DNA of 64,000 nt, from positions 124,001 through 188,000 of the forward strand of contig NZ_QNRC01000005.1 in the NCBI RefSeq assembly GCF_003709565.1. The letters run 5' to 3'. Of this stretch, positions 51,147 to 60,579 are shown piece by piece; within the stretch, counting starts at the first letter, position 1, and each line of letters begins with the position of its first letter. This DNA is from Paracoccus sigandri (GTDB taxonomy: Bacteria > Pseudomonadota > Alphaproteobacteria > Rhodobacterales > Rhodobacteraceae). Under the pieces are notes generated by a model that did no database searches, had not been told where the DNA came from, and saw only the letters and a list, made by a program, of their open reading frames with translations. The position numbers were made by a program, and so were the translations under genes.

Positions 51147-51240
51147 GACGGCAGGGTCTTTTCTTGCCTGATGCCTTTCCGCCACCCCCACAGACAAAAT
51201 CCGATGCCGTAAGGGCAACTTCCTGCAACTGTGCGAATCC

Positions 51241-51276
51241 TAAATAAAAATCCCCGCAATCCGGTGGATTGCGGGG
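51241..51276 (-). terminator. Intrinsic terminator of the alpha operon (after rplQ)
   Basis: Perfect 11-bp stem CCCCGCAATCC (51252-51262) and GGATTGCGGGG (51266-51276), 3-nt loop, followed on the minus strand by ATTTTTATTTA. Twenty-nine nt after the rplQ stop. Confidence 0.9.
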
Positions 51277-51304
51277 CGGGTGATTCGCCGCGGAAGGCCG
51301 CGGA

Positions 51305-51730
51305 TCAGGCTTCGTCGCCGGCCTCTGCCTCGGCTTCCAGGCGGGCGCGGTCGGCCGCACCCTTGGCCGAGGGGTCGCGATCGACCAGCTCGATGATCGC
51401 CATCGGCGCCATGTCGCCATAGCGGAAGCCGGCCTTCAGGACGCGGACATAGCCGCCCTGGCGGTCCTTGAAACGCTCGCCCAGCACGTCGAACAGCTTG
51501 GCCACATGGGCGTCCTGCTTCAGCTGCGCGGCGGCCTGGCGGCGGGCGTGCAGATCGCCGCGCTTGGCCAGCGTGATCAGCTTCTCGACGATCGGGCGCA
51601 GTTCCTTGGCCTTGGGCAGGGTCGTCTTGATCTGCTCATGCTCGATCAGCGAGCCGGCCATGTTGGCGAACAGCGCCTTGCGGTGTTCGTGGGTACGGTT
51701 CAGGCGGCGATAGCCGCGGGCGTGACGCAT
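51305..51730 (-). CDS. rplQ: Large-subunit ribosomal protein bL17
   Basis: A 141-aa bL17: [20 protein letters not shown] start, [20 protein letters not shown], and [19 protein letters not shown]. The Ala/Glu-rich C-terminal extension (about 118-141) is typical of alphaproteobacteria. Binds near the polypeptide exit of the 50S. Last gene of the ribosomal block, before a strong terminator; 110 nt after rpoA. Confidence 0.97.
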   Translation of the reverse strand: MRHARGYRRLNRTHEHRKALFANMAGSLIEHEQIKTTLPKAKELRPIVEKLITLAKRGDLHARRQAAAQLKQDAHVAKLFDVLGERFKDRQGGYVRVLKAGFRYGDMAPMAIIELVDRDPSAKGAADRARLEAEAEAGDEA

Positions 51731-51840
51731 GATGTTTCTCCTTTGACGTCTTTTGCTTTGTCCGGCGGCCCATGCGTGCGGGCCGCTCTCCTTGGGGCGG
51801 GATGCCCGGATGGCAGGGGACCTGTGGCCCCCCCCGAAAC

Positions 51841-52857
51841 TCAGAACTGGTCGTCGAAGCGCTTGGCCAGGTCCTCGATGTTCTCGGGCGGCCAGTCGAC
51901 GACATCCATGCCCAGGTGCAGGCCCATGCCCGACAGCACTTCCTTGATCTCGTTCAAGGACTTGCGGCCGAAGTTCGGGGTCCGCAGCATCTCGGCCTCG
52001 GTCTTCTGGATCAGGTCGCCGATATAGACGATGTTGTCGTTCTTCAGGCAGTTCGCCGAACGGACCGACAGTTCCAGCTCATCGACCTTCTTCAGCAGGC
52101 GCGGATCGAATTCCAGACCCTCGTCGCTGTCCTGGCGGCTGGCCGATTCCGGCTCGTCGAAGTTGACGAAGACCGACAGCTGGTCCTGGACGATGCGCGC
52201 GGCATAGGCCACGGCGTCTTCCGGGGTCAGCGAGCCGTCCGTCTCGATCTTCATCGTCAGCTTGTCATAGTCCAGCACCTGGCCCTCGCGGGTCGGCGTG
52301 ACCTCGTAGCTGACGCGCTTGACCGGCGAGAAGATCGCGTCGATCGGGATCAGCCCGATGGGCGCGTCCTCGGGGCGGTTCTTGTCGGCGGCGACATAGC
52401 CCTTGCCGGTCTGCACGGTCAGTTCCATGTTCAGCTCGGCGCCGTCGTCCAGGTGGCAGATGACGTGGTCGCGGTTCAGGACGGTGATGCCCGCGGTTTC
52501 CTGGATGTCGCTGGCCTTCACCTCGCCCGGACCCTTCGCGGTCAGGGCCAGGCGCTTGGGGCCTTCGACGTCCATCTTCAGGGTGACACCCTTCAGGTTC
52601 AGCACGATGTCGGTGACGTCCTCGCGGACCCCGGCGACGCTGCTGAACTCATGCAGAACGTTGTCGATCTGCACCGAGGTGATGGCGCCGCCCTGCAACG
52701 AGGACAGCAGCACCCGGCGCAGCGCATTGCCGAGCGTCAGGCCGAAGCCACGCTCCAGCGGCTCGGCGACCAGGGTGGCGGTGCGGGTGGCATCCGCGCC
52801 CGGCTTGACGACCAGCTGGGTAGGCTTGATCAGTTCGGCCCAGTTCTTGTGGATCAT
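51841..52857 (-). CDS. rpoA: RNA polymerase alpha subunit
   Basis: A 338-aa alpha subunit: N-terminal assembly domain (1-235, [20 protein letters not shown] and the [20 protein letters not shown] region) and C-terminal DNA/activator-binding domain (about 255-330, [20 protein letters not shown] and [17 protein letters not shown]). 116 nt after rpsK. Confidence 0.98.
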   Translation of the reverse strand: MIHKNWAELIKPTQLVVKPGADATRTATLVAEPLERGFGLTLGNALRRVLLSSLQGGAITSVQIDNVLHEFSSVAGVREDVTDIVLNLKGVTLKMDVEGPKRLALTAKGPGEVKASDIQETAGITVLNRDHVICHLDDGAELNMELTVQTGKGYVAADKNRPEDAPIGLIPIDAIFSPVKRVSYEVTPTREGQVLDYDKLTMKIETDGSLTPEDAVAYAARIVQDQLSVFVNFDEPESASRQDSDEGLEFDPRLLKKVDELELSVRSANCLKNDNIVYIGDLIQKTEAEMLRTPNFGRKSLNEIKEVLSGMGLHLGMDVVDWPPENIEDLAKRFDDQF

Positions 52858-52973
52858 GGGTTTGCCTCCATACTTGTCCCCGACCCATGACCAAGGCCGG
52901 AAACGCCCGAGGTTGAAAGCGAAATGTCCGAACCGCGCAGGCGAGGCGCGGTCCGGATAATCTTGAACTGAAA

Positions 52974-53363
52974 TCAGACGCGGCGGCGTTTCGGCGGGCG
53001 GCAGCCGTTATGGGCGATCGGGGTCACGTCGCGGATGGCGGTGATGTTGAAGCCAACAGCCGCCAGCGCGCGCAGAGCCGATTCGCGCCCCGAACCGGGG
53101 CCCTGCACTTCGACTTCCAGCGTCTTCACGCCATGTTCCTGCGCCTTGCGGCCGGCATCCTCGGCGGCCATCTGCGCGGCATAGGGGGTCGATTTGCGCG
53201 AGCCCTTGAAGCCCATGGTGCCGGCCGACGACCATGCGATCGCGTTGCCCTGCACGTCGGAGATCAGGATCTTGGTATTGTTGAAGCTCGAATTCACATG
53301 AGCAACGCCGGTGGCGATGTTCTTGCGTTCCTTGCGCTTCATGCGGGTCTTGTCGCGTGCCAT
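52974..53363 (-). CDS. rpsK: Small-subunit ribosomal protein uS11
   Basis: A 129-aa uS11: [40 protein letters not shown], and the C-terminal [18 protein letters not shown]. 30S platform protein near the E site. Eleven nt after rpsM. Confidence 0.98.
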   Translation of the reverse strand: MARDKTRMKRKERKNIATGVAHVNSSFNNTKILISDVQGNAIAWSSAGTMGFKGSRKSTPYAAQMAAEDAGRKAQEHGVKTLEVEVQGPGSGRESALRALAAVGFNITAIRDVTPIAHNGCRPPKRRRV

Positions 53364-53374
53364 GTCCGTTCCCC

Positions 53375-53743
53375 TTACTTCTTCTTGCCGGCGATGGGTT
53401 TCGCCGGGCCCTTGCGGGTGCGGGCATTGGTATGGGTGCGCTGGCCGCGGACCGGCAGGCCGCGGCGGTGGCGCAACCCGCGATAGGAACCCAGGTCCAT
53501 CATGCGCTTGATGTTCATCTGGACTTCACGGCGCAGATCGCCTTCGACGGTCAGGTTCGCGTCGATATATTCGCGGATCTGCAGGATCTCGGCATCCGAC
53601 AGATCGTTGACGCGACGGGCGCGGTCGATGCCGACGGCCTCGCAGATCTGTTCGGCGAACATCGAGCCGATCCCGTGGATATAGGTCAGGGCGATGGGGA
53701 CACGTTTCCCCGTCGGAATGTTGACGCCAGCAATACGAGCCAC
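53375..53743 (-). CDS. rpsM: Small-subunit ribosomal protein uS13
   Basis: A 122-aa uS13: [20 protein letters not shown] start, [15 protein letters not shown], and the basic tail [20 protein letters not shown]. 30S head protein contacting the P-site tRNA. First gene of the alpha operon segment; 222 nt separate it from adk, with two hairpins there. Confidence 0.98.
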   Translation of the reverse strand: MARIAGVNIPTGKRVPIALTYIHGIGSMFAEQICEAVGIDRARRVNDLSDAEILQIREYIDANLTVEGDLRREVQMNIKRMMDLGSYRGLRHRRGLPVRGQRTHTNARTRKGPAKPIAGKKK

Positions 53744-53764
53744 GCGTTATCCTTTTTTGGTTGC

Positions 53765-53825
53765 GGTTCCGTAGCGCCGGAACCTTTTTTCACAACGTAA
53801 GGCCCGAAAGCCATGCCTTCGGGCC
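53765..53825. terminator. Two hairpins in the adk-rpsM gap
   Basis: Hairpin 1: GGTTCCG (53765-53771) and CGGAACC (53778-53784) followed on the plus strand by TTTTTT, a textbook terminator for plus-strand transcription although no plus-strand gene ends here. Hairpin 2: GGCCCGAA (53801-53808) and TTCGGGCC (53818-53825), 9-nt loop. On the minus strand they lie in the leader of rpsM. Confidence 0.5.
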
Positions 53826-53965
53826 GGTCAGCGATCCACCCAGGAAGGGCCGGGTGATTCTCTTGCGAGATGCCGTGACTTAATGGCGAACCCCGCCGGG
53901 GTCAAGGGGCAGGGTCACAATCGCTTCATCGGCCGCGTCATCGGCGGAACCGAAGCCCCTCCGGG

Positions 53966-54613
53966 TCAGCCGCCCAGCGCCTTCGCGATCTGCCCGGCGA
54001 CATCGTCCATCTCGGCCAGGCCATCCACCGGGGCCAGCTTGCCCTTGGCGTAGTAATAGCCGATCAGCGGCGAGGTCTTCTTGTAATATTCCAGCAGCCG
54101 GGTCTTCAGGCTGTCCTCGTTGTCGTCGGCGCGCCGCTTCAGGTCGGTCGAGCCGCAGGCATCGCAGACCCCCGGCACCTTGGTCGGCCGGGTGTCGTCG
54201 TGATAGACCTCGCCGCAATTGCCGCAGGTGAAGCGGCCGGTGATCCGGCGCACCAGCGCCTCGTCATCCACCTGCATCTCGATCACCGCGTCCAGCGAAT
54301 TGCCGGTCTCGGCCAGCAGTTGCCCCAGCGCATCGGCCTGGGCCAGGGTGCGCGGGAAGCCGTCGAAGATGAAGCCCTTGCCGCCCTCGGCCAGCTTCTC
54401 GCGGATCAGGCCGATGACGATCTCGTCCGTCACCAGCTGGCCGCGATCCATGACCTCGGCCACGCGGCGGCCCATCTCGGTCCCCGAGCTGCGGGCGGCG
54501 CGCAGCATGTCGCCGGTCGACAGCTGGACCATGCCCCGCTCCTCGACCAGCCGGCGGGCCTGCGTTCCCTTGCCCGCACCCGGAGGCCCAAGCAGAATGA
54601 TATTGATGGTCAT
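53966..54613 (-). CDS. adk: Adenylate kinase, zinc-lid type
   Basis: A 215-aa enzyme interconverting ATP + AMP and 2 ADP. P-loop GPPGAGKGT at 9-17, AMP-site [23 protein letters not shown], and a LID with four cysteines (CGNC about 129-132 and CDAC about 149-152) that bind zinc as in Gram-positive and Paracoccus enzymes. 36 nt after secY. Confidence 0.97.
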   Translation of the reverse strand: MTINIILLGPPGAGKGTQARRLVEERGMVQLSTGDMLRAARSSGTEMGRRVAEVMDRGQLVTDEIVIGLIREKLAEGGKGFIFDGFPRTLAQADALGQLLAETGNSLDAVIEMQVDDEALVRRITGRFTCGNCGEVYHDDTRPTKVPGVCDACGSTDLKRRADDNEDSLKTRLLEYYKKTSPLIGYYYAKGKLAPVDGLAEMDDVAGQIAKALGG

Positions 54614-54649
54614 GGCTAACTGTCCCCCTCGGCTGGCCTTCGGCCTTGT

Positions 54650-56017
54650 TCAGCGGCGCGACGGTGCGCGCGGTTTGGTCGATCCCGCTTTGCGTTTACC
54701 ACGCAGCTGCGATTTCTCTATCAGGCCTTCGTACTGGTGCGCCAGCAGATGGCTCTGGACCTGGTTGATCGTGTCCATCGTCACCGAGACCACGATCAGC
54801 ACCGAGGTGCCGCCGAAATAGAAGGGCACAGACCACTGGTGACGCAGGATTTCGGGCAGAAGGCAAACGGCGGTCAGATAGGCCGAACCGATCACCAGCA
54901 CGCGGTTGACGACATAGTCCAGATATTCCTCGGTCCGCTTGCCCGGACGCACGCCTGGAATGAAGCCGCCCTGGTTCTTCAGGTTCTCGGCCACGTCGTC
55001 GGATTTGAACGAGACGTTCTGCGTGTAGAAATAGGTGAAGAAGATGATCATCGCCGCGAAGAACAGCAGGTAGAGCGGCTGGCCGGGCCCGAAATAGGCC
55101 AGGAGCAGCGACATGATCGGCCCGCTTTCATGGCCCGAGAAGGTCGAGATCGTGACCGGCAGCAGCAGCAGCGAGCTGGCGAAGATCGCCGGGATGACGC
55201 CCGCCGGGTTGACCTTGATCGGCAGGTGGCTGGACTGGCCGTCATAGATCTTCATGCCGACCTGGCGGCGCGGATACTGGATGCGGATCTTGCGCAGCGC
55301 GCGCTCCATGAAGACCACGAAGGCGATCACGGCGACCACCATCACGATCACCGCCAAGATCACCGGGGTCGAGATCGCGCCCGAGCGCCCTTGCGCGAAG
55401 AACGCCGCCAGCGCGGCCGGGATCTCGGCGATGATGCCGACGAAGATGATCAGCGAGATGCCGTTGCCGATGCCGCGGGCGGTGATCTGCTCGCCCAGCC
55501 ACATCAGGAACATGGTGCCGCCGACCAGGGTGATGACCACCGAGGCCTGGAAGAACAGGCCCGGCTCATGCGCCAGCCCCCCGGCCTCCAGGCTGCGCGC
55601 GAGGCCATAGGCCTGGAACAGCGCCAGCGCGACGGTGCCATAGCGCGTGTACTGGTTGATCTTCTTGCGCCCGGATTCGCCTTCCTTCTTCATCGCCTGC
55701 AGCGAGGGCACCATGGATGCCAGCAGCTGCACGATGATCGAGGCCGAGATATAGGGCATGATCCCCAGCGCGAAGACGCCCATCCGCCCCAGCGCGCCGC
55801 CGGTGAACATCGACAGGATGCCGCCGATGCCCGATTGCGCCTGGTCCATGAAGTTGCGCAGCGCGGCGCCGTCGATCCCCGGCACGGGAATATAGGTGCC
55901 CAGACGATAGATGATCAGCAGCCCGATCGTGAACCAGATGCGCTGGCGGAGTTCCGTGGCCTTGCCCAGAGCCCCCCAGGAGAGGTTCGCGGCCATCTGT
56001 TCTGCGGCTGACGCCAT
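54650..56017 (-). CDS. secY: Protein translocase channel subunit SecY
   Basis: A 455-aa, ten-helix channel subunit. [20 protein letters not shown] start, [17 protein letters not shown], the plug region, [20 protein letters not shown] and the C-terminal basic tail [11 protein letters not shown]. 109 nt after rplO, a gap containing a GC hairpin (56042-56075) and the palindrome GGGGCGCGCGCGCCCC (56101-56116). Confidence 0.98.
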   Translation of the reverse strand: MASAAEQMAANLSWGALGKATELRQRIWFTIGLLIIYRLGTYIPVPGIDGAALRNFMDQAQSGIGGILSMFTGGALGRMGVFALGIMPYISASIIVQLLASMVPSLQAMKKEGESGRKKINQYTRYGTVALALFQAYGLARSLEAGGLAHEPGLFFQASVVITLVGGTMFLMWLGEQITARGIGNGISLIIFVGIIAEIPAALAAFFAQGRSGAISTPVILAVIVMVVAVIAFVVFMERALRKIRIQYPRRQVGMKIYDGQSSHLPIKVNPAGVIPAIFASSLLLLPVTISTFSGHESGPIMSLLLAYFGPGQPLYLLFFAAMIIFFTYFYTQNVSFKSDDVAENLKNQGGFIPGVRPGKRTEEYLDYVVNRVLVIGSAYLTAVCLLPEILRHQWSVPFYFGGTSVLIVVSVTMDTINQVQSHLLAHQYEGLIEKSQLRGKRKAGSTKPRAPSRR

Positions 56018-56126
56018 GTTTTTCCGTCCCGTGTCATGACAGCGCCGCCGACCCGTTTCCGGGGACCGGCGGCGCCTGGAAAACCTTGTCTGCTATCTAT
56101 GGGGCGCGCGCGCCCCATTCAACAGC

Positions 56127-56603
56127 TTATTCGGCCGCCGCGGCTGCCGCGGTCAGCGTCACCTTGCCGCCGGCTTTCTCGACCGCTTCCACGGCGGCCT
56201 TCGAGGCCCCGGTCACGGCAATGTTCAGCTTGGCGCTCAGCTCGCCCTTGGCCAGCAGGCGCACGCCGTCCAGCTTGCGGCGCACCAGGCCCGAGGCGAC
56301 CAGCGCGTCCTCGGTGACCTCGGCATTCGCGTCGATCTTGCCGGCATCGACGAAGCCCTGCAGCTGGCCCAGGTTGATGACCGCGAATTCCAGGCGGTTG
56401 GGCTTGCTGAAGCCGCGCTTCGGCAGGCGCCGGTACAGCGGCATCTGGCCGCCCTCGTATCCGTTCAGCGCGACGCCCGAGCGCGATTTCTGGCCCTTGA
56501 TGCCGCGGCCGGCGGTCTTGCCCTTGCCCGAGCCGGGGCCGCGCGCCACGCGCTTCTTCTTGCGGTTCGCGCCGTCGTTGTCGCGGATTTCATGCAGTTT
56601 CAT
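56127..56603 (-). CDS. rplO: Large-subunit ribosomal protein uL15
   Basis: A 158-aa uL15: [20 protein letters not shown] start, [40 protein letters not shown], Ala-rich C-terminus. Start at 56603 (homologous start, GGAGAAG just upstream); the frame extends 51 codons upstream without homology. It should follow rpmD directly, but a 1.75-kb segment intervenes; a promoter at 56698-56726 reads into it. Confidence 0.97.
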   Translation of the reverse strand: MKLHEIRDNDGANRKKKRVARGPGSGKGKTAGRGIKGQKSRSGVALNGYEGGQMPLYRRLPKRGFSKPNRLEFAVINLGQLQGFVDAGKIDANAEVTEDALVASGLVRRKLDGVRLLAKGELSAKLNIAVTGASKAAVEAVEKAGGKVTLTAAAAAAE

Positions 56604-56697
56604 GTCGCTTCTCCTTGCCGGACGCGCCCCCGAAGCGATACAGGACGGCCACGGCGTTTCTTGCTTTGTGGTCACATGCCCGAAGGGGCACCGTGGC

Positions 56698-56726
56698 GCT
56701 ATACGCGCAATGCCGCGGGCTTTCAA
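56698..56726 (-). promoter_or_regulatory. Sigma70-type promoter reading into rplO-secY-adk
   Basis: On the minus strand TTGAAA (56726-56721), exactly 17 nt, TATAGC (56703-56698): 5/6 and 4/6 matches to the sigma70 consensus at ideal spacing. The transcript would have a leader of roughly 90 nt before rplO, including a small hairpin TGCCC/GGGCA around 56677-56690. Confidence 0.65.
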
Positions 56727-56777
56727 GCGATCCCGCCACGCTTTCCGGTCGATCACGCGGTCACACTCACTTGTGTC

Positions 56778-56805
56778 TTGAGCGGGCGCGGCCGCTTGCT
56801 ATGGC
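56778..56805 (+). promoter_or_regulatory. Candidate promoter of the exported Cys protein gene
   Basis: TTGAGC (56778-56783), 16 nt, TATGGC (56800-56805), 33 nt before the ATG at 56838. Weak but correctly placed, and back-to-back with the rplO promoter. Confidence 0.35.
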
Positions 56806-56837
56806 AGGGGTCGCCGTCAGATCCCCCATAGGCCGCC

Positions 56838-57518
56838 ATGTCCCGCTTGTCGCCGATCCCCTTCGCCCCCGCCCTTCCCGCCGCGCCGGCCCTTGTCGCC
56901 AGCCTGGCCGCTGCCCTCATCGCCCTTGCCGTGCTTGCCACCGGCCCGGCCACCGCGAAAGCGGCCGACCCGACCTTCTGCCTGGCGCGGATCAACGGCC
57001 AGGACGTCGTCATGGGCTATGACAAGGCCGAGGCGCGGCTGGCCGACAGCTATTCCCGCCGCGAGTTGCTGGCCACGAAATGGGGCCGCCACGACTGCCC
57101 CAGCTATGTCGTGCTGCGCAGCCTCACCCCCGAGCTGACCGACCAGCAGCGCCAGCCCTTCTGCCTGCGCTTCGACGCCGAAAGCGAATCGGTCGCGGGC
57201 TACGATCTGGGGCCGCGCGATGCCTGGGGGCGCTGCCGCCAGCCATCGGGATCGGTCTGCAACCGCGTGAACCGGACCGCCTCGGCCGCCGGTGCGCTGA
57301 CCTCGGCCGCGGCGCGGCGCTCGGTCCAGCGGCTGCGCGCATTGCCCGACGGCTCGGGGGCGGTGATCCTCAGCGGATCGAGCGGCGCGGTCAGCAGCAT
57401 CCTGTCCTCGATCGGCGGCGGGGCGGCGGCGGTCGCCTCCTCCCCTGCCCTGCTCGCCGGCGCGGCGGTGACCGTGGTCGCCGTCGGCGGCGCGCTTTAC
57501 GCCTGCCACCCCGGTTAG
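56838..57518 (+). CDS. Unrecognised exported Cys-containing protein in the spc operon
   Basis: A 226-aa protein that I do not recognise. A hydrophobic N-terminus (about 12-40, ending ATAKA-AD) looks like a signal peptide. The mature part (45-165) has five cysteines (48, 87, 109, 133, 141) and short strands such as FCLARINGQDVVMGYD and PFCLRFDAESESVAGYD, which look like an internal repeat of a Cys-strand-loop unit. A Gly/Ser/Ala-rich linker (170-197) leads to a C-terminal transmembrane helix (about 198-222). A likely topology is a periplasmic disulfide-bonded domain tethered at its C-terminus. It runs opposite to the ribosomal genes on both sides and has a weak own promoter. Confidence 0.65.
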   Translation: MSRLSPIPFAPALPAAPALVASLAAALIALAVLATGPATAKAADPTFCLARINGQDVVMGYDKAEARLADSYSRRELLATKWGRHDCPSYVVLRSLTPELTDQQRQPFCLRFDAESESVAGYDLGPRDAWGRCRQPSGSVCNRVNRTASAAGALTSAAARRSVQRLRALPDGSGAVILSGSSGAVSSILSSIGGGAAAVASSPALLAGAAVTVVAVGGALYACHPG

Positions 57519-57542
57519 GCAGCAGGCTGCCTTGACGGGGTC

Positions 57543-57596
57543 GCGGCGTTCCGCGCCCCGCCCGGCTGGAGCATCTCCTTGGGCGGGGAACGCCGC
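57543..57596. terminator. Large hairpin between the two inserted genes
   Basis: Arms GCGGCGTT (57543-57550) + CCCCGCCC (57556-57563) pair with GGGCGGGG (57581-57588) + AACGCCGC (57589-57596): 16 bp with one 5-nt bulge and a 17-nt loop, between convergent genes. Likely a bidirectional terminator. Confidence 0.55.
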
Positions 57597-57619
57597 TTCA
57601 GATCACGGAGCCCGAGAGA

Positions 57620-58150
57620 TCAGAACCTGAGACCGGCAAGGACCTGGGTGCTTTCGCCGGTCGCCCGCAGTCCCAGGGCGAACCCGTCGAAGGAGAGGGT
57701 CAGCACGCCGCCGAAATTCCCCTTGTAATCGGTCTCGGGATCGCGATCCGCATAGCATCGCCAGCCGATATAGGAATCCGGACAATCCTTCGCCGCTTCC
57801 CGGACGCCCAGCAGAAGCGCGGCATCCGCGCGGAAACGCCCGCTGTCCACCATGTTCCGGCCCAGCAGCAGGTTGAACGAGGTCCCCCGCTTCGGCCTTT
57901 CATCGCGTCCCCAGGTCGAATCGAGCATCGTCCCTTCACCCGCGATGTCGAAGCCCACGACCATCTTGCTGTTGACCAGCTGATGCGTGAAGCCAAGCGA
58001 GAAGGGCGTATCGTCATTCTCGAACGCGCCGTCGGAATTGGCGCTGCCGGCACCCAGATAGAACGTGTTTCTCATCGACACGTCCTCCTGGGCATGGAGA
58101 TAGCCCGCCGACATGAGCAGCAGCAGGCAGGAACAGAACGCTTTAACCAT
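57620..58150 (-). CDS. Small predicted outer-membrane beta-barrel protein
   Basis: A 176-aa protein with signal peptide (MVKAFCSCLLLLMSAGYLHA, then QEDVS). The rest alternates polar and hydrophobic residues as in a small barrel: TFYLGAGSANSDG, FSLGFTHQLVNSKMVVGFDI, SFNLLLGRNMVD, ADAALLLGVREA, VLTLSFDGFALGLRA. It ends in Phe (VLAGLRF), the usual last residue recognised by the BAM machinery. Two cysteines (CPDSYIGWRC) form a probable loop disulfide. ATG 58150 is preferred over 58219. Function unknown; an acyloxyacyl- or opacity-type surface protein is possible. Confidence 0.65.
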   Translation of the reverse strand: MVKAFCSCLLLLMSAGYLHAQEDVSMRNTFYLGAGSANSDGAFENDDTPFSLGFTHQLVNSKMVVGFDIAGEGTMLDSTWGRDERPKRGTSFNLLLGRNMVDSGRFRADAALLLGVREAAKDCPDSYIGWRCYADRDPETDYKGNFGGVLTLSFDGFALGLRATGESTQVLAGLRF

Positions 58151-58330
58151 ATTCACCAGGTATTCCTCGACAATCATTTGACTGGAATATCCGTTATCCG
58201 CCTGCCCGCATCCGTTCAACTTCCGATTGCAGACAATTTTCGGCAGAATTTTCGGCTGCCGGGAACACGCCCCGCGCTTCCGGGGCGACCGGGCGGCCAG
58301 CGCGGTTCGACCATGCGGCGCCGCCAGTAG

Positions 58331-58351
58331 AAAGGGGCGCCGCGGCGCCCC
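58331..58351 (-). terminator. Terminator-like hairpin after rpmD
   Basis: GGGGCGCC (58334-58341) and GGCGCCCC (58344-58351) with a 2-nt loop, 6 nt after the rpmD stop; on the minus strand followed by TTT. Would end the upstream part of the spc transcript. Confidence 0.55.
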
Positions 58352-58357
58352 TTCTTC

Positions 58358-58546
58358 TCAGTTCTTTTCTTCGATGATGGTCACAAGATGCGGGATCTTG
58401 TTGACCATGCCGCGGATCGCGGGCGTGTCTTCCAGCTCGCGCGTGCGGTTCATCTTGTTCAGGCCCAGACCCTTCAGCGTCTCGCGCTGGATGGCCGGAC
58501 GGCGGATCGGGCTGCCGATCTGCTTCACGACGATGGTTTTAGCCAT
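58358..58546 (-). CDS. rpmD: Large-subunit ribosomal protein uL30
   Basis: A 62-aa uL30: [20 protein letters not shown] and [20 protein letters not shown], ending in HLVTIIEE. Twelve nt after rpsE. Followed by a hairpin and then by genes unrelated to the ribosome. Confidence 0.96.
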   Translation of the reverse strand: MAKTIVVKQIGSPIRRPAIQRETLKGLGLNKMNRTRELEDTPAIRGMVNKIPHLVTIIEEKN

Positions 58547-58558
58547 GTGCCTTGCTCC

Positions 58559-59125
58559 TTACGCTTCGACGGCGGCTTCAGCCGGCTTGTCGGCCTGGGG
58601 CAGGATATCGGCGACCTTCTTGCCGCGGCGCTGTGCGACCGCGCGCGGGCTGGCGCCCTTCTTCAGACCGTCCAGAGTGGCGCGGATCATGTTGTAGGGG
58701 TTCTGCGAGCCGAGCGACTTGGCCACCACGTCCTGGACGCCCAGCATCTCGAACACGGCGCGCATCGGACCGCCGGCGATGATGCCGGTGCCCGGAACGG
58801 CGGTGCGCATCACGACCTTGCCGGCGCCATGGCGGCCCTCGATGTCGTGGTGCAGCGTGCGGCCGTCGCGCAGCGGCACGCGGACCATGCTGCGCTTGGC
58901 CTGCTCGGTCGCCTTGCGGATCGCCTCGGGCACCTCTTTGGCCTTGCCCTTGCCGAAGCCGACGCGGCCGCGCTGGTCGCCGACGACCACCAGGGCCGCG
59001 AAGCCGAAGCGCTTGCCGCCCTTCACGGTCTTCGAGACCCGGTTGATCGCCACCAGACGATCGGCGAATTCCGGGGTTTCCTCGCGCTCTTCGCGGCGAC
59101 CCCGACGATTATCACGTTCTGCCAT
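58559..59125 (-). CDS. rpsE: Small-subunit ribosomal protein uS5
   Basis: A 188-aa uS5: [39 protein letters not shown] stretch (here [20 protein letters not shown]), and [20 protein letters not shown]. An Arg/Glu-rich N-terminus and Ala-rich tail are typical of the order. 30S decoding-region protein. Separated from rplR by an unusual 128-nt gap in which I see no gene. Confidence 0.97.
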   Translation of the reverse strand: MAERDNRRGRREEREETPEFADRLVAINRVSKTVKGGKRFGFAALVVVGDQRGRVGFGKGKAKEVPEAIRKATEQAKRSMVRVPLRDGRTLHHDIEGRHGAGKVVMRTAVPGTGIIAGGPMRAVFEMLGVQDVVAKSLGSQNPYNMIRATLDGLKKGASPRAVAQRRGKKVADILPQADKPAEAAVEA

Positions 59126-59253
59126 AAGGCATTCCTCACATGCTGGCGCGCGATCCGCGCCGTTATCTCCAATCCTGGTGGGCCGCCGACGGATCGCACG
59201 GCCCCCGGATCATCGGGGTGGCGCAGCCCTTTCGGACGCGCCACCCGCAACCA

Positions 59254-59613
59254 TCAGAACTTCAACCCGCCTTCGCGGGCAGCGTCGGCCAGGGCCTTGA
59301 TCTTGCCGTGGAACAGGAAGCCGCCGCGGTCGAAGACGACTTCTTCCACACCGGCCTTCTTCGCCCGCTCGGCGATCGCCGCACCGATCTTGGCGGCGGC
59401 CTCGACATTGTTCTTGCCGACCAGGCCGAAATCCTTCTCCAGCGTGCTGGCCGAGGCCAGGGTCACGCCGTTCAGGTCGTCGATGACCTGAACCGAGAGG
59501 TTCTTGGACGAGCGGTGAACCGACAGCCGCGGACGGCCGTTCGACATCGCCCGCAGTTTGTTCCGAACGCGCAGGCGGCGCTTCTGGAACAGCTCTTGCT
59601 TTTTCAGTGCCAT
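59254..59613 (-). CDS. rplR: Large-subunit ribosomal protein uL18
   Basis: A 119-aa 5S rRNA-binding protein: [40 protein letters not shown] and [20 protein letters not shown]. Twelve nt after rplF. Confidence 0.97.
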   Translation of the reverse strand: MALKKQELFQKRRLRVRNKLRAMSNGRPRLSVHRSSKNLSVQVIDDLNGVTLASASTLEKDFGLVGKNNVEAAAKIGAAIAERAKKAGVEEVVFDRGGFLFHGKIKALADAAREGGLKF

Positions 59614-59625
59614 TTCATGCGCCCC

Positions 59626-60159
59626 TTACTTCTTCTTGCCTTCCTTGCGGAAGACGAACTCGCCCTTGTAGCGGATGCCCTTGCCCTTGTAGGGCTCGGG
59701 GCGGCGCCACTCGCGGATGTTCGCGGCGACCTGACCAACAAGCTGCTGGTCGATGCCTTCCACGACGATTTCGGTCTGCTTCGGCGCGGTGATCGTGACA
59801 CCTTCCGGCGTCTCGAAATTCACGTCGTGGCTGTAGCCCAGGGCCAGCTTCAGGGTCTTGCCCTGCATCTGCGCGCGGTAACCCACGCCCTGGATCTCCA
59901 GTTCCTTCTTGAAGCCTTCCGACACGCCGACGGTCAGGTTCTCGATCATCGAGCGGGTCATGCCCCATTGCTGGCGCGCCCGTTTCGACAACCCGCGCGG
60001 CTTGACGCTGACCGAACCGTCTTCGACGATCATGTCCACGTCATCCGTCGCGGTGAAGCTGCGGGTGCCTTTCGGCCCCTTCACCTCGATGGTCTGGCCC
60101 TTGACTTCGGCCGTCACGCCCTTGGGCAGTTCGACCGGCTTCTTACCAATCCGAGACAT
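59626..60159 (-). CDS. rplF: Large-subunit ribosomal protein uL6
   Basis: A 177-aa uL6: [20 protein letters not shown] start; [20 protein letters not shown]; and the C-terminal [17 protein letters not shown]. Near the L7/L12 stalk base. Twelve nt after rpsH. Confidence 0.98.
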   Translation of the reverse strand: MSRIGKKPVELPKGVTAEVKGQTIEVKGPKGTRSFTATDDVDMIVEDGSVSVKPRGLSKRARQQWGMTRSMIENLTVGVSEGFKKELEIQGVGYRAQMQGKTLKLALGYSHDVNFETPEGVTITAPKQTEIVVEGIDQQLVGQVAANIREWRRPEPYKGKGIRYKGEFVFRKEGKKK

Positions 60160-60171
60160 CTGCTGCCCTCC

Positions 60172-60570
60172 TTAGAACACGGTGCAGAGGACTTCGCCGC
60201 CGACATTGGCATTGCGAGCCGCTGCATCCGACATCACGCCTTTCGGCGTCGAGACGATCGAAACGCCCAGGCCCTGGCGGACCTGCGGGATCTCACGGGC
60301 GCCGGCATAGACGCGGCGGCCGGGCTTCGAGACGCGCGACAGCTCGCGGATGACCGGCGTGCCGTCGTGGTATTTCAGACCGATTTCCAGCTCCTTGTGG
60401 CCGGCGTCGGTGGTCACTTCCTCGTAGCCGCGGATGTAACCTTCGGATTTCAGCACATCCAGCACCCAGGCACGCAGCTTGGAGGCGGGGGTGCGGACGG
60501 TCGACTTGCCACGCATCTGCGCGTTGCGGATGCGGGTCAGCATATCGCCGAGAGGATCGTTCATCGACAT
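60172..60570 (-). CDS. rpsH: Small-subunit ribosomal protein uS8
   Basis: Up to 132 aa: [40 protein letters not shown] and [20 protein letters not shown]. Start at 60570 (MSMND) or 60564 (MND). uS8 is the spc-operon autoregulator in E. coli, binding near rplE mRNA. Nine nt after rpsN. Confidence 0.98.
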   Translation of the reverse strand: MSMNDPLGDMLTRIRNAQMRGKSTVRTPASKLRAWVLDVLKSEGYIRGYEEVTTDAGHKELEIGLKYHDGTPVIRELSRVSKPGRRVYAGAREIPQVRQGLGVSIVSTPKGVMSDAAARNANVGGEVLCTVF

Positions 60571-60579
60571 GTTGCCCCC

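Larger units (their letters stand above)
50977..51304. other. Gene-free regulatory gap between rplQ and luxR
   Basis: 328 bases, visibly less GC-rich than the surroundings. It holds the rplQ terminator (51241-51276), a perfect 10-bp inverted repeat (51118-51146), a 5-bp dyad (51058-51073) and the palindrome TTTGTACAAA (50982-50991) next to the luxR ribosome site. Two small open frames are not convincing as genes. Confidence 0.6.

Noticed and set aside
50955..51218. 87-codon minus-strand frame ahead of luxR
   Set aside because: Overlaps the luxR start out of frame, covers the palindromic control region, and lacks a good ribosome site or family match.
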